Counted from the first letter of the stretch, positions 1-10,555 are shown. The stretch is 64,000 bases of DNA from Vibrio tubiashii (GCA_000775715.1 JRWQ01000009.1:143196-207195); one strand, 5' to 3'. Program-made: numbers and translations. The notes: generated from the sequence alone by a model not told the origin.

Positions 1-183
1 CGCAGATATAGCTCTAGGCTTGTTAAACACTCTAAACATCCCTCAAGCGACTTGTAGAGCAATCGCCAATCGGTCATTTACCCACTCAACACTAGTCACA
101 AGTCACATTTTAACGTAAAATTTGCGCCCCTATTCCATAAGGTGGAATGGGCCTGACTTGAGATCAGACTAAGAGAATAAAAC
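1..183. other. Upstream region of trhP, no gene seen
   Basis: No convincing coding region is seen here. The stretch is the upstream region of trhP and probably holds its promoter. The sequence just before the start (AGAGAATAAAAC) gives a weak purine-rich ribosome-binding site. The window edge prevents assigning the first bases to a neighbouring gene. Confidence 0.4.
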
Positions 184-1581
184 ATGACTGAGAAAGCATT
201 CGTACCAGAGCTACTGTCACCGGCAGGTAGCCTTAAAAACATGCGTTACGCATTTGCCTACGGCGCAGACGCAGTATACGCAGGCCAACCTCGTTACAGC
301 CTTCGCGTACGTAACAACGAGTTCAACCACGAAAACCTAAAGATTGGTATCGACGAAGCTCATGCCCAAGGCAAAAAGCTTTACGTGGTATGTAACATTC
401 AACCACACAACTCTAAGCTAAAAACCTTTATCCGCGACCTTAAACCAGTTGTTGAAATGGGCCCTGACGCACTGATCATGTCTGACCCTGGTCTAATCAT
501 GATGGTTCGTGAAGCGTTTCCCGAAATGCCAATTCACCTGTCTGTACAGGCGAACGCAGTAAACTGGGCAACGGTTAAGTTCTGGGCTGCAAATGGCGTG
601 GAGCGTGTGATTGTTTCTCGTGAGCTTTCTCTAGAAGAGATCGAAGAGATCCGCGAGCACTGCCCTGAAACTGAACTAGAAGTGTTCGTACACGGTGCTC
701 TATGTATGGCTTACTCAGGCCGCTGCCTACTGTCTGGCTACATCAACAAGCGTGACCCTAACCAGGGCACATGCACTAACGCTTGCCGTTGGGAATACAA
801 AGTTGAAGAAGGCAAAGAGAACGACACTGGCGACATCGTAGAGAAGTTCGACCCAGCACAAGCTCAAGCGGTTGAGGTTCAAGACAAGCGTCCTGAAACC
901 ACTATCGGTCGTGGCAAGCCTACAGACGAAGTAGTGCTACTTTCTGAAGCTCACCGTCCAGAGGAGAAGATGGCCGCTTATGAAGATGAGCACGGCACCT
1001 ACATCATGAACTCTAAAGACCTGCGCGCTGTTCAACACGTTGAGCGTCTAACTAAGATGGGTGTTCACTCACTTAAGATTGAAGGCCGTACTAAGTCATT
1101 CTACTACTGTGCACGTACAGCTCAGGTTTACCGTAAAGCAATCGATGATGCTGTCGCTGGTAAACCATTTGATGAAAACCTAATGGGTACGCTAGAGAGC
1201 CTTGCGCACCGTGGTTACACTGAAGGTTTCCTACGTCGTCACACTCACGACGCATACCAAAACTACGATTACGGTTACTCTGTTTCTGACGCTCAGCAGT
1301 TTGTTGGTGAGTTCACTGGTAAACGTCGTGGCGATCTCGCTGAAGTAGAAGTAAAAAACAAGTTCGTTGTGGGTGACAGCCTTGAGCTAATGACACCAAA
1401 AGGCAACGTAATCTTCACTCTAGAAGCGATGGAAAACCGCAAGTCAGAGAAAATTGAGGACGCAAAAGGAAACGGCCACTTTGTATTCATTCCAGTTCCA
1501 CAAGATATGGACCTAGAATACGGCCTGTTGATGCGTAACCTAAACTCAGGTCAGGATACCCGTAACCCAACAGGTAAATAA
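184..1581 (+). CDS. trhP: tRNA 5-hydroxyuridine synthesis protein TrhP (YegQ), peptidase U32 family
   Basis: The 465-residue protein starts MTEKAFVPELLSPAGSLKNM, the conserved N-terminus of the U32 family protein YegQ/TrhP (about 453 residues in E. coli). Family knowledge: despite the peptidase U32 name, TrhP acts in prephenate-dependent hydroxylation of uridine 34 in tRNA, the first step towards cmo5U/mo5U. Sequence support: the U32 signature region VFVHGALCMAYSGRCLLSGY lies near residues 163-182, followed by a cysteine pair (GTCTNAC) consistent with iron-sulfur binding. It ends 2 bp before a ferredoxin gene, a linkage that fits delivery of electrons or a cluster to TrhP. I see no irregularity. 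Confidence 0.93.
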   Translation: MTEKAFVPELLSPAGSLKNMRYAFAYGADAVYAGQPRYSLRVRNNEFNHENLKIGIDEAHAQGKKLYVVCNIQPHNSKLKTFIRDLKPVVEMGPDALIMSDPGLIMMVREAFPEMPIHLSVQANAVNWATVKFWAANGVERVIVSRELSLEEIEEIREHCPETELEVFVHGALCMAYSGRCLLSGYINKRDPNQGTCTNACRWEYKVEEGKENDTGDIVEKFDPAQAQAVEVQDKRPETTIGRGKPTDEVVLLSEAHRPEEKMAAYEDEHGTYIMNSKDLRAVQHVERLTKMGVHSLKIEGRTKSFYYCARTAQVYRKAIDDAVAGKPFDENLMGTLESLAHRGYTEGFLRRHTHDAYQNYDYGYSVSDAQQFVGEFTGKRRGDLAEVEVKNKFVVGDSLELMTPKGNVIFTLEAMENRKSEKIEDAKGNGHFVFIPVPQDMDLEYGLLMRNLNSGQDTRNPTGK

Positions 1582-1583
1582 GC

Positions 1584-1838
1584 ATGGCTTTACTGATCAC
1601 TGACAAGTGCATCAACTGTGATATGTGCGACCCAGAATGCCCTAACGGTGCGATTACTATGGGTGACACTATCTTCGAGATCGATCCTGATCTCTGTACA
1701 GAGTGTAAAGGTCACTACGATAAGCCAACGTGTCAGTCTGTGTGTCCGATTACTAAATGTATCATCACAGACCCTAACCACATTGAAACGGACGAAGAGC
1801 TACTCGAAAAGTTCGTCATCATTCAAGGTTTAGCATAG
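1584..1838 (+). CDS. yfhL: YfhL-type 4Fe-4S ferredoxin
   Basis: An 84-residue ferredoxin with two 4Fe-4S cluster motifs. The first is CINCDMCDPECP (C-x2-C-x2-C-x3-C, residues 9-20). The second set of cysteines runs from CTEC near residue 38 to the SVCPITKC stretch near residue 60, with a longer spacer than in classical bacterial ferredoxins, as in E. coli YfhL. It is cytoplasmic and has no signal peptide. It begins 2 bp after trhP and must share its transcript, with a ribosome-binding site inside the trhP tail (ACAGGTAAATAAGC). In many Gammaproteobacteria yfhL is unlinked to trhP, so the pairing here suggests a functional link in tRNA hydroxylation (inference). Confidence 0.92.
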   Translation: MALLITDKCINCDMCDPECPNGAITMGDTIFEIDPDLCTECKGHYDKPTCQSVCPITKCIITDPNHIETDEELLEKFVIIQGLA

Positions 1839-1855
1839 GTCACACGCCCTAATAT

Positions 1856-1887
1856 CAAAAACGCCACTCTAACATGAGCGGCGTTTT
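1856..1887 (+). terminator. Rho-independent terminator after trhP-yfhL
   Basis: Inverted repeat AAAACGCC-A-CTC / GAG-C-GGCGTTTT with a 6-base loop followed by a run of T, located 20 bp after the yfhL stop codon. Confidence 0.85.
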
Positions 1888-2089
1888 TCTAGCTAACCTC
1901 AACTCGGGATAAGAAAGTCGATAATTTCTAACTTTTCATCCACATAGTAGGGCTTGCAAGTCAGTGCAGCTAATTTAGATGTGTAACAAGGCAAAATCAC
2001 AAGTCAATAGCTTGCCTATTGCGTTGATTTTAACGCAGTTAGACGCTAAAGAAGCTGTACTGAATGGCTTAAATTATCCTGAGTTAAGG

Positions 2090-2920
2090 TTAACTAGCAT
2101 CCAACAACTGTTGGCACTGCTCAGGCATCACTTTGACTCGTTTCTTTTTCGCTTTACTTGAAGCTGTTTTTGGTGCTGCGGGTTTAGGTTGAGGCTGCCA
2201 ACTTGCTAGCTCTTCGCCGCAGCCATCCCCTTGCGGAGGCTCGGCTTGTTCTTTACAACCGACGCTTCCCTCAGGGCACTTCAAACGCACATGCATATGA
2301 TAATGATGTCCCCACCATGGGCGAACTTTGCGTAGCCACTCTCGGTCTTGCTGTTGCTCGGTCGCGCATAGCTTCTCTTTGATCACGGGGTGGACAAATA
2401 TTCTCGCGACCTGTTGTTCACTGGCAGCCATTTTAATTAACTCAAAGTGGCGCTGGTCCCAGTTATTTTTGAGTAACTGATATTGCTCAATATTGACCAG
2501 ACTTAAAGGCGTTGGTTTCTCAAGTTGTTGAGATGAAAGAGGAGAATCAGCAAAGCGTAACCAAATATCAATATCTAAGCCAGTTTGATGACTTGAATGG
2601 CCTGAAGAGAAGCGTCCACCTTGCGGCAAGGAGATATCGCCAATCAGCAAACGAGTATTAAATTTCTGCTTAGTTAGCTCTGCCAAATTTTCTACAAAAC
2701 TGATCGCGTTTGGATGGGCATAATAACGTGCTCGCTGGCTGCGCAGCACTTGGTAGCCCTCGCCTGCTAAGGGTAACGCTGAGCCACCAGCAAGGCAGCC
2801 ATTCGCATAACTGCCTATTGCTTGAGGTGCTTGATCTGAGGGGGTTTCAATTTGCTCCCAAGGAGTGGCGTGTACAGGGGCGGTCGCCAGCAGCAGTAAG
2901 GATAAGATAGTCGTCTTCAT
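2090..2920 (-). CDS. mepA: Penicillin-insensitive murein endopeptidase MepA
   Basis: This 276-residue exported enzyme cuts D-Ala-mDAP cross-links in the periplasmic peptidoglycan. A signal peptide is clear (MKTTILSLLLLATAPVHA, cleavage after residue 18). The zinc-binding LAS-peptidase motifs are present: SSGHSSHQTGLDIDIWL (H-x6-D pattern, around residues 107-123) and WWGHHYHMHVRLKCP near residue 200. The C-terminal tail is rich in Pro/Ala/Lys and low in complexity, a little longer than in E. coli MepA. The ATG has a good AAGGAG site upstream. It lies 32 bp downstream of the DUF1904 gene on the same strand and is probably co-transcribed with it. Confidence 0.94.
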   Translation of the reverse strand: MKTTILSLLLLATAPVHATPWEQIETPSDQAPQAIGSYANGCLAGGSALPLAGEGYQVLRSQRARYYAHPNAISFVENLAELTKQKFNTRLLIGDISLPQGGRFSSGHSSHQTGLDIDIWLRFADSPLSSQQLEKPTPLSLVNIEQYQLLKNNWDQRHFELIKMAASEQQVARIFVHPVIKEKLCATEQQQDREWLRKVRPWWGHHYHMHVRLKCPEGSVGCKEQAEPPQGDGCGEELASWQPQPKPAAPKTASSKAKKKRVKVMPEQCQQLLDAS

Positions 2921-2952
2921 TGATTTGTCTCCTTATCCTGACTAGAAATTGC

Positions 2953-3285
2953 TTAGTAGTGTTCGCCGTTGTCGTAGTAACCACTCGCATCCAGGGCAGT
3001 GAAGATCACGGCCACATCCACATCTTCACCGATAATGCCTCGCACTTGATGAGTTATGATTTTCGCCACCGCATCTTGCGTCTCTTGCCCTCGGTCAAAC
3101 CAAAGTACTTCAACAAACGGGTAGGCCGAACTGACCTCGCCTTCATGGAAAAAAGTGGTATAGATATACTCAAAGGTAAAGTCTTCACGTGGGCAGTCCA
3201 TGTGTGGCTGCAGTTCGTCGATAAGTGACTTCGACAAGGTCTGTACGGTTTGTGGCTCGACGGCTCTAAAACGTAAATGTGGCAT
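2953..3285 (-). CDS. DUF1904 family protein
   Basis: A 110-residue protein beginning MPHLRFRAVEPQTVQTLS, with the layout of DUF1904 proteins (a tautomerase-like small fold with an N-terminal PHLR strand). A central FEYIYTTFF and a FVEVLWFDRGQ strand are typical of the family. The function is not known to me. It is cytoplasmic, with no signal peptide. Ribosome-binding site AAGGGAAGCC precedes the ATG. It is followed 32 bp later by mepA, and a weakly related 171-residue exported protein gene lies upstream on the same strand. Confidence 0.8.
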   Translation of the reverse strand: MPHLRFRAVEPQTVQTLSKSLIDELQPHMDCPREDFTFEYIYTTFFHEGEVSSAYPFVEVLWFDRGQETQDAVAKIITHQVRGIIGEDVDVAVIFTALDASGYYDNGEHY

Positions 3286-3376
3286 TACTGGCTTCCCTTG
3301 GTTTTATTTCTACTCATCATAGCAAGATCTCAACTAAAATCTGCTCTGTTCAACGACATAAAACTCAATTAGAGAT

Positions 3377-3889
3377 TTACCTCTCATCGACACTAAGCGG
3401 GGTAAAAGTAATCGTAACCAACTCACCGTCACTGTGGACGAGTGCATCCCAATATTTGGTTTGCCAATGCAAAGTTCGAGTCGTACTGAGTGAAAATCGA
3501 TTGAGAAATAGAACCAGTGCCCTGTCCGCCTCTGCTGCTGAAGACTCTTCCACCTCAGAGGCAACATCAAATTTAACCCCTGCAATAATGACATCCACTA
3601 AGCTGAATCCATCACGACGTAAGTTAAGCTGCAACTCGGAAAGTAGGTGGGACGAATACTCCGCGAGTAAATGAATCGTCAGTTTCTGGTCGATGACTCG
3701 CGCTTCAGCCATATAGCTGTCGCGATAGTAAAACAGCTCATTCGCGCACCACACTTGCTCATCGCATAACGTCCAAGACGATTGAATCGATGCGGTGAAA
3801 TCGCTATTGGTGTCATTGGGCAGCACTAGAGTATTAGCTGCAAATACAGATCCTACCATGGCAAAGAACAGTACCATACAACGAATCAT
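3377..3889 (-). CDS. Hypothetical exported protein
   Basis: I do not recognise this protein. The open frame extends to 3976, but the start at 3889 is preferred: an AGGAAG site lies 7-8 bases upstream and the protein then opens with a clean signal peptide (MIRCMVLFFAMVGSVFA, cut before ANTLV), giving about 170 residues. The longer version would run back through the secF terminator. After the signal there are two cysteines close together (WTLCDEQVWCANELFYY) that could form a disulfide in the periplasm, then mixed strands and helices with no named motif. It lies between secF and the DUF1904 gene on the minus strand. Confidence 0.65.
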   Translation of the reverse strand: MIRCMVLFFAMVGSVFAANTLVLPNDTNSDFTASIQSSWTLCDEQVWCANELFYYRDSYMAEARVIDQKLTIHLLAEYSSHLLSELQLNLRRDGFSLVDVIIAGVKFDVASEVEESSAAEADRALVLFLNRFSLSTTRTLHWQTKYWDALVHSDGELVTITFTPLSVDER

Positions 3890-3906
3890 TTGCTCTTCCT
3901 TAAAAC

Positions 3907-3936
3907 AATAAAGCCGCTGAATTTCAGCGGCTTTGA
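3907..3936 (-). terminator. Terminator after secF
   Basis: Perfect arms AAAGCCGCTGAA / TTCAGCGGCTTT with a very short loop. Read on the minus strand it is followed by ATTGTTTT, 15 bp after the secF stop codon. It ends the queA-secF operon. Confidence 0.85.
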
Positions 3937-3950
3937 TTAGAGCGAGTAGC

Positions 3951-4898
3951 TTAAGGCATCTCTTCGAACTCTGCACCCTCTTTTTCTACTTGAGGTGGCA
4001 TGAGGTGTTCTTTGGTAATACCCAGTTTCAAAGCCAATGCCGAAGCAACATAGATTGATGAGTAAGTACCCACGGTAATACCGAGTAGAAGCGCAGTCGC
4101 GAAGCCATGAATCATAGCGCCACCTTGAGTAAACAGCGCGATAACTACAAATAAGGTGGTACCCGAAGTAATCAAGGTACGACTTAGTGTTTGTGTTATC
4201 GAGTTGTTCATGATCTCAGCAGGTTCGCCTTTACGCATCTTACGGAAGTTCTCACGAATACGGTCGAATACAACGATGGTATCGTTGAGCGAGTAACCCA
4301 CAACCGTAAGCAGTGCTGCAACAATCGTTAGGTCAACTTCGATTTGCAGTAGCGAGAAAATACCTAGCGTGATGATAACGTCGTGTGTCAGTGCCATTAC
4401 CGCACCTGCAGCAAGACGCCACTCAAAACGCACCGACACATAGAGCAAGATACAGATTAGAGAGACAAGAATCGCTAAGCCACCCGCTTCCGTTAGTTCG
4501 TCACCCACGTTAGGGCCAACGAACTCGATACGGCGCATTTCAACGCTGTCACCCGTGCCATCTTTGATCGCATTCAAGATCTGATTGCCCAGCGTTTCAC
4601 TAGCGACACCATCGCGAGGGCGAAGACGAACCATCACATCACGTGCACTACCGAAGTTCTGCACGGTAGCGTCACCAAAGCCTTTCGCTTCAAGTGCACC
4701 ACGAATATCTTCAAGATTCGCAGGCTGCTCGAAACCCACTTCAATCAGCGTACCGCCAGTAAAATCTAGACCCCAGTTCAACCATTTGGTCGAAAGAGTA
4801 AAGATTGAGGCACCAATCATTAGTATTGAGAATACAAATGCCAGCTTCGACCAACGCATAAAGTCGATCGTTTTGTCTGTTTTCAATATCTGAAACAT
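3951..4898 (-). CDS. secF: Protein translocase subunit SecF
   Basis: A 315-residue inner-membrane protein that with SecD and YajC forms the proton-motive-force-driven accessory complex of the SecYEG translocon. The N-terminal membrane segment (residues about 17-35) is followed by the SecF signature DFTGGTLIEVGF near residues 45-56, a periplasmic domain, then five further membrane spans with the conserved motif VVGYSLNDTIVVFDRIREN near residue 200. Length is normal. It starts 9 bp after secD and is the last gene of the operon, with a terminator directly downstream. Confidence 0.97.
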   Translation of the reverse strand: MFQILKTDKTIDFMRWSKLAFVFSILMIGASIFTLSTKWLNWGLDFTGGTLIEVGFEQPANLEDIRGALEAKGFGDATVQNFGSARDVMVRLRPRDGVASETLGNQILNAIKDGTGDSVEMRRIEFVGPNVGDELTEAGGLAILVSLICILLYVSVRFEWRLAAGAVMALTHDVIITLGIFSLLQIEVDLTIVAALLTVVGYSLNDTIVVFDRIRENFRKMRKGEPAEIMNNSITQTLSRTLITSGTTLFVVIALFTQGGAMIHGFATALLLGITVGTYSSIYVASALALKLGITKEHLMPPQVEKEGAEFEEMP

Positions 4899-4907
4899 GT
4901 TACTTCC

Positions 4908-6764
4908 TTAGATCGACAATTTATTAATGCGCTTGCCGCCATATAGCAGATTCACGATACAGCGTGTACCCACAATGGCAGTGAACATAGAAGTCAGAAT
5001 ACCGATAGACAGCGTCACCGCGAAGCCTTTGATTGCGCCCGTACCGACAGCAAATAGGATGATAGCGGTAATCAATGTCGTGATGTTTGCATCGGCAATA
5101 GTACTGAACGCATTAGCATAACCTTGATGGATAGCTTGTTGCGGATTGCGACCATCGCGCAGCTCTTCACGAATACGTTCAAAGATCAGTACGTTGGCAT
5201 CCACCGCCATACCGACGGTCAATACGATACCCGCGATACCCGGTAGCGTCATTGTCGCGCCCGGAATCATAGACATTACACCAATGATAAGTACGATGTT
5301 CGCGACCAAAGCACAGTTAGCAAAAATACCAAACTTACGGTAGTAGACTAAACAGAACAACATCACCGCAGCGAGACCAAAGATACACGCCTGGATACCC
5401 ATATCGATGTTTTGCTGACCCATTGAAGGACCAATAGTACGCTCTTCTACGATAGAGATCGGCGCGATAAGTGCACCTGCACGAAGTAGCAACGCTAGAT
5501 TGTGCGCTTCAGCAGCAGAGTCGATACCCGTAATACGGAAATTACGGCCAAGTGCCGATTGAATCGTTGCTTGGTTGATGACCTCTTCATGCTTAGAAAG
5601 AATCACTTTTCCTTCAGGGGTCTTGCGGCCACTATCTTTGTACTCAGCAAACACGGTCGCCATTAGTTGACCGATGTTTTGGCGTGAGAACGCAGACATC
5701 TTGTTACCACCTTCGCTATCTAACGAGATGTTAACTTGAGGGCGACCATATTCATCGACGCTTGAACTTGCATCAGTAATGCTTGAACCGCTTAGAATCA
5801 CGCGTTTCTTCAGGACAACAGGACGACCATCACGGTCTTGCTTGATTTCGCTACCAGCAGGAGCCCGACCGCTCGCCGCTGCTGCTAAGTCAGCTTTAGA
5901 GTCTACTTCACGAAACTCTAGCGTTGCCGTCGCACCAAGGATCTCTTTCGCACGAGCCGTGTCTTGAACACCAGGAAGCTCAACAACAATACGGCTAGCG
6001 CCTTGACGTTGAACCAGTGGCTCAGCAACGCCCAGTTCGTTAACACGGTTACGTAGAATCGTGATGTTCTGCTCTACCGCATAGTTACGAATTTCCGTTA
6101 ATCGCTGCTCAGTAAATGTAGCAACTAAAGCAAAACGACCGTTAGATGTCGATTCAGTGAAAATCATATCTGGGTGATTTTGCTTAAGTAGACGCTCTGC
6201 ATCGGCAAGCTGTTCTTCATTACGAAGCAGCACTTCAACCGCATCTTTACCTGATGGGCGAATTGCACGGTAGCGAATTTTCTCTTCACGAAGTTCACTA
6301 CGGAACGCTTCTTCTTGCTGACCAACCAACTTCTCCATTGCTGCGTCCATGTCCACTTCCATGAGGAAATGCACACCACCACGCAGGTCCAGACCAAGTT
6401 TCATTGGCGCAGCGCCAATTGACTCAAGCCAATCTGGGGTTGACGGTGCAAGGTTCAGAGCAACGATTTTGTCTTTACCAAGTGCTTCGTTAATCACATC
6501 ACGGGCACTGATTTGAGTATCAGTATCGTTGAAGCGTACAAGAATGGATCCATTTTCTAGAGCAATGGATTTATGAGATAAGCCCTGTTTATCAAGAGCA
6601 TTGGTGACAGAATCCAGCGTTGACATATCTACAGAGGCGCCACGCGCCCCTGTAACTTGAATAGCCGGATCTTCACCGTAGATATTTGGAAGTGCATACA
6701 ATGCAGCAACGGCGATGGTGAACACCACCATTAGGTACTTCCACAAAGGATAGCGGTTTAACAC
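4908..6764 (-). CDS. secD: Protein translocase subunit SecD
   Basis: A 618-residue partner of SecF. It has an N-terminal membrane span (residues about 9-27), the conserved P1 entry motif [16 protein letters not shown] near residues 125-140, a large periplasmic head domain, and a C-terminal bundle of membrane spans with [18 protein letters not shown] near residues 520-537, the charged motif used in proton coupling. Size matches E. coli SecD (615). It is 21 bp downstream of yajC and 9 bp upstream of secF, so the three are translated from one message. Confidence 0.97.
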   Translation of the reverse strand: MLNRYPLWKYLMVVFTIAVAALYALPNIYGEDPAIQVTGARGASVDMSTLDSVTNALDKQGLSHKSIALENGSILVRFNDTDTQISARDVINEALGKDKIVALNLAPSTPDWLESIGAAPMKLGLDLRGGVHFLMEVDMDAAMEKLVGQQEEAFRSELREEKIRYRAIRPSGKDAVEVLLRNEEQLADAERLLKQNHPDMIFTESTSNGRFALVATFTEQRLTEIRNYAVEQNITILRNRVNELGVAEPLVQRQGASRIVVELPGVQDTARAKEILGATATLEFREVDSKADLAAAASGRAPAGSEIKQDRDGRPVVLKKRVILSGSSITDASSSVDEYGRPQVNISLDSEGGNKMSAFSRQNIGQLMATVFAEYKDSGRKTPEGKVILSKHEEVINQATIQSALGRNFRITGIDSAAEAHNLALLLRAGALIAPISIVEERTIGPSMGQQNIDMGIQACIFGLAAVMLFCLVYYRKFGIFANCALVANIVLIIGVMSMIPGATMTLPGIAGIVLTVGMAVDANVLIFERIREELRDGRNPQQAIHQGYANAFSTIADANITTLITAIILFAVGTGAIKGFAVTLSIGILTSMFTAIVGTRCIVNLLYGGKRINKLSI

Positions 6765-6785
6765 AGCGAGGATCCTCTAGCTGTT

Positions 6786-7115
6786 TTATAGTGACTTAAG
6801 CGTACCTTTTGGTAGCACTGCAGTAACGAAATCTTTCTTGATAACAACTTCGTTATTTGTGTTTAGCTCGATAGAGATGTAGTCGTTGTCTTCTGCGATT
6901 TTAGTGATTTTACCCACAAGGCCACCGCTAGTTAGAACTTCATCACCTTTCCCCATGGAAGCCATTAGGTTTTTGTGCTCTTTTACACGCTTAGATTGTG
7001 GACGGTAAATCATGAAGTAGAAGATTACCGCAAACATACCTAGCATGATTAGCATTTCAAAACCGCCGCCAGCTGGGCCACCTTCTGCTGCTGCGTGAGC
7101 TTGAGAAATAAACAT
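6786..7115 (-). CDS. yajC: Preprotein translocase subunit YajC
   Basis: A 109-residue single-span inner-membrane protein of the SecDF-YajC complex. The membrane helix is at residues about 20-39 (LIMLGMFAVIFYFMIYRPQSKR), followed by the family motif YRPQSKRVKEH and a small cytoplasmic domain (GDEVLTSGGLVGKI). It lies between tgt and secD in the standard order. A terminator-like hairpin upstream (after tgt) suggests partial separation of expression from queA-tgt. Confidence 0.95.
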   Translation of the reverse strand: MFISQAHAAAEGGPAGGGFEMLIMLGMFAVIFYFMIYRPQSKRVKEHKNLMASMGKGDEVLTSGGLVGKITKIAEDNDYISIELNTNNEVVIKKDFVTAVLPKGTLKSL

Positions 7116-7240
7116 TAAAAAGTCCTCTATTATCTTTAATTAATATCCAAGTTGGGCATTCGCATTTTAGTTTCAAGTCTGAGAGTGACCAATAGAGATC
7201 GCTCTCTCAAAAAAAGCCTGCGATTGCCTACTTTATTAGC

Positions 7241-7272
7241 AAAAGCCTCTGGCACGCGGCCAAAGGCTTTAA
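7241..7272 (-). terminator. Hairpin between tgt and yajC
   Basis: Imperfect inverted repeat AAAGCCT-CT-GG / CC-AA-AGGCTTT. On the minus strand it lies about 15 bp after the tgt stop and is followed by a short TTTTGC. Because yajC-secDF continue in the same direction it is probably a partial terminator or attenuator. Confidence 0.55.
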
Positions 7273-7286
7273 TTCTTTAAAGTCGA

Positions 7287-8456
<1,170 letters not shown>

Positions 8457-8492
8457 TTAAGTTCAGGGCAAAACAGTCATCATTTTGCCATC

Positions 8493-8512
8493 TACCCTAA
8501 TTCGTTAGGGTA
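8493..8512. repeat. TTCG-loop hairpin upstream of tgt
   Basis: Perfect 8-bp arms TACCCTAA / TTAGGGTA around a TTCG loop in the queA-tgt intergenic region. No T-run follows on either strand within a few bases, so it is more likely a leader hairpin or attenuator element than a terminator. Confidence 0.5.
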
Positions 8513-8600
8513 TATAAGGAGCGGTCGCCTTCCATGCGAGATGCAGAATAACCGATTACCCTGCTTCCTAGCGTTCTGCTAGCACTCGTAAATTGTTTAA

Positions 8601-8650
8601 GTCTCTAGTCTCTAGTCTCTAGTCTCTAGTCTCTAGTCTCTAGTCTCTAG
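8601..8650. repeat. Seven tandem copies of a 7-bp unit (GTCTCTA)
   Basis: Exact head-to-tail array of seven GTCTCTA units plus one base, in the 244-bp gap between the queA stop and the tgt start. More degenerate CTAG-containing remnants follow up to the queA stop (TTTCTAGCGACTAGGAAC). All copies are identical, which suggests recent expansion by slippage. It lies in non-coding DNA upstream of tgt on the operon strand, so length change could alter queA-tgt spacing but not any reading frame. Confidence 0.95.
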
Positions 8651-8667
8651 ATTTCAGTTTCTAGCGA

Positions 8668-9729
8668 CTAGGAACTCGTAGCTAGTTTCTTTTTTATAAA
8701 CATCGAATCACCATACGAGAAGAAGCGGTACTTATTCTCTACAGCGTGCTTATATGCGTTCATCGTATTTTCATAACCTGCAAACGCACTGACTAACATT
8801 ATCAACGTCGATTCTGGCAGGTGGAAGTTAGTGATTAAGCAATCCACTAACTGATACTGGTAACCTGGGTAGATAAAGATCTCTGTGTCACCAAAAAATG
8901 GCGCAAGCTCTGTGCCCTTCTTCAGCGCATCTTGAGCCGCACTCTCTAGTGAACGCACTGAAGTTGTCCCTACCGCAATGATTCGTCCGCCACGCGCTTT
9001 GGCTGCATTAATTGCATCCACTACTTCTTGCGGCACTTCTACATACTCTGCGTGCATGTGGTGATCGTTAATATTATCGACTTTAACCGGTTGGAACGTG
9101 CCAGCGCCGACGTGCAAAGTTACGTAAGCAAACTCAGCCCCTTTGGCTTTCATTTTCTCAAGCAAAGGTTCGTCAAAGTGCAAGCCTGCCGTTGGAGCAG
9201 CAACCGCACCTGGTTTTTTGTTGTAAACCGTTTGGTAGCGCTCTTTATCTGAGTCTTCGTCTGGGCGATCAATGTAAGGGGGAAGTGGCATGTGGCCGAT
9301 CTCTTCCAATACCGCAAGAACGTTTTGCTCAGAGTTGAACTTGAGTTCAAACAGCGCATCATGACGTGCAACCATTTCAGCGGAGTACTCGTCATTTTCA
9401 CCAATGAAAATCGTTGAACCCGGTTTTGGCGATTTAGAGCAACGAACATGGGCAAGAATACTCTTCTCATCCAACACACGCTCAACAAGTACCTCTAGCT
9501 TACCGCCCGACTCTTTACGGCCAAACATACGCGCAGGAATAACGCGAGTGTTGTTGAACACGACTAGGTCACCCGGCTGAACTTGTTCAAGCACATCGGT
9601 AAAGCTTCCATCCTTCAGTTCTCCACTGTTGCCGTCTAACTGAAGCAGACGACTCGCAGTACGTTCAGGCTGAGGGTAACGAGCAATAAGCTCATCGGGC
9701 AATTCGAAATGGAAATCTGATACTTGCAT
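8668..9729 (-). CDS. queA: S-adenosylmethionine:tRNA ribosyltransferase-isomerase QueA
   Basis: A 353-residue enzyme that transfers and rearranges the ribosyl group of SAM onto preQ1-tRNA to give epoxyqueuosine. The N-terminus [20 protein letters not shown], the [18 protein letters not shown] block near residue 50, [14 protein letters not shown] near residue 180 and [21 protein letters not shown] near residue 210 are all QueA signatures. It is the first gene of the minus-strand queA-tgt-yajC-secD-secF operon and lies upstream of the next pathway enzyme, Tgt. Confidence 0.97.
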   Translation of the reverse strand: MQVSDFHFELPDELIARYPQPERTASRLLQLDGNSGELKDGSFTDVLEQVQPGDLVVFNNTRVIPARMFGRKESGGKLEVLVERVLDEKSILAHVRCSKSPKPGSTIFIGENDEYSAEMVARHDALFELKFNSEQNVLAVLEEIGHMPLPPYIDRPDEDSDKERYQTVYNKKPGAVAAPTAGLHFDEPLLEKMKAKGAEFAYVTLHVGAGTFQPVKVDNINDHHMHAEYVEVPQEVVDAINAAKARGGRIIAVGTTSVRSLESAAQDALKKGTELAPFFGDTEIFIYPGYQYQLVDCLITNFHLPESTLIMLVSAFAGYENTMNAYKHAVENKYRFFSYGDSMFIKKKLATSS

Positions 9730-10055
9730 GTTACTAATCTTTTGTCGTAGTTACTTATGTCGTGATGGAAGCCGAACTGATTCTGTCACAAACAGACGAC
9801 GAGTTTTTTCGCAGCCGACTAGTATATTCTGCATGGGAGCAATAGCAAGAAAAGAGATGTGAATTATTGTAATCAAATCGAACTTTTACTTAGTGTGACG
9901 TTCGGTTTGATCTTCATACTGATGAGTTTCGTTACGCGGCTCATATTTCGCTGCTAGTTTTGAAATAATCGCGATAAAAACCCAACTAGCTCTCAATATC
10001 CAGTTGCAAAACTTACTATATTTAAAAGGTACATCTAATAGCTCAGGAGGCCGTC
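9730..10055. other. Divergent intergenic region, queA / CBS-domain gene
   Basis: About 326 bp without a gene. It must hold the queA promoter (minus strand) and the promoter of the CBS-domain gene (plus strand). I see no repeat, no strong hairpin and no recognisable operator. A good AGGAGG site at 10046-10051 serves the CBS gene. Confidence 0.5.
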
Positions 10056-10499
10056 ATGATAAAGGTCGAAGACATGATGACGCGTAACCCGCATACCTTG
10101 TTACGCTCACATAACCTTGCCGATGCCAAACACACCATGGAAGCACTAGATATTCGTCACGTGCCGATTGTCGACGCCAACAAACATCTACTCGGAGTTG
10201 TTTCTCACCGTGACGTGTTGGCCGCGCAAGAATCAAGCTTACAGCAGATTCCAGAAAATCAATCTTTCACATTGAACACGCCTTTGTATGAAGTCATGCA
10301 AACAGGTGTGATGACCGTATCTCCACAAGCAGGTCTAAAAGAGAGCGCGATTTATATGCAAAAGCATAAAGTTGGCTGTTTACCTGTGGTTGAAAAAGGT
10401 CATTTAGTGGGCATCATCACCGACAGCGATTTCGTATCCATCGCGATTAACCTACTTGAACTACAAGAAGAGATTGAACCGGAAGAGGTCGACTCTTAA
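10056..10499 (+). CDS. CBS-domain pair protein
   Basis: A 147-residue protein made almost entirely of two CBS domains. The first (residues about 5-60) carries VEDMMTRNPHTLL, IRHVPIVDANKHLLGVVSHRD. The second (about 78-135) carries VMQTGVMTVSPQAGL, GCLPVVEKGHLVGIITDSDFV. Such pairs bind adenine nucleotides or SAM and act as small regulatory modules, and the partner is not evident here. No membrane span or enzyme domain is attached. It starts with a strong AGGAGG site and is a single-gene unit between queA and the chemotaxis receptor. The ligand cannot be told from sequence. Confidence 0.85.
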   Translation: MIKVEDMMTRNPHTLLRSHNLADAKHTMEALDIRHVPIVDANKHLLGVVSHRDVLAAQESSLQQIPENQSFTLNTPLYEVMQTGVMTVSPQAGLKESAIYMQKHKVGCLPVVEKGHLVGIITDSDFVSIAINLLELQEEIEPEEVDS

Positions 10500-10529
10500 G
10501 CGATTCTTCCACCGCTTCTGTCTTGAACT

Positions 10530-10555
10530 GCGCTAAGAAGCTCCCTTCTTGGCGC
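10530..10555. repeat. Strong hairpin after the CBS-domain gene
   Basis: Arms GCGCTAAGAAG / CTTCTTGGCGC (11 bp allowing one G-U pair) with a 4-base CTCC loop, 30 bp after the stop codon. There is no T-run after it, so it is a transcript-end stabiliser or Rho-assisted site rather than a classic terminator. Confidence 0.5.

Noticed and set aside
1979..2161. A plus-strand 60-codon frame beside mepA
   Set aside because: It partly overlaps mepA on the other strand and has no ribosome-binding site or homology that I know.
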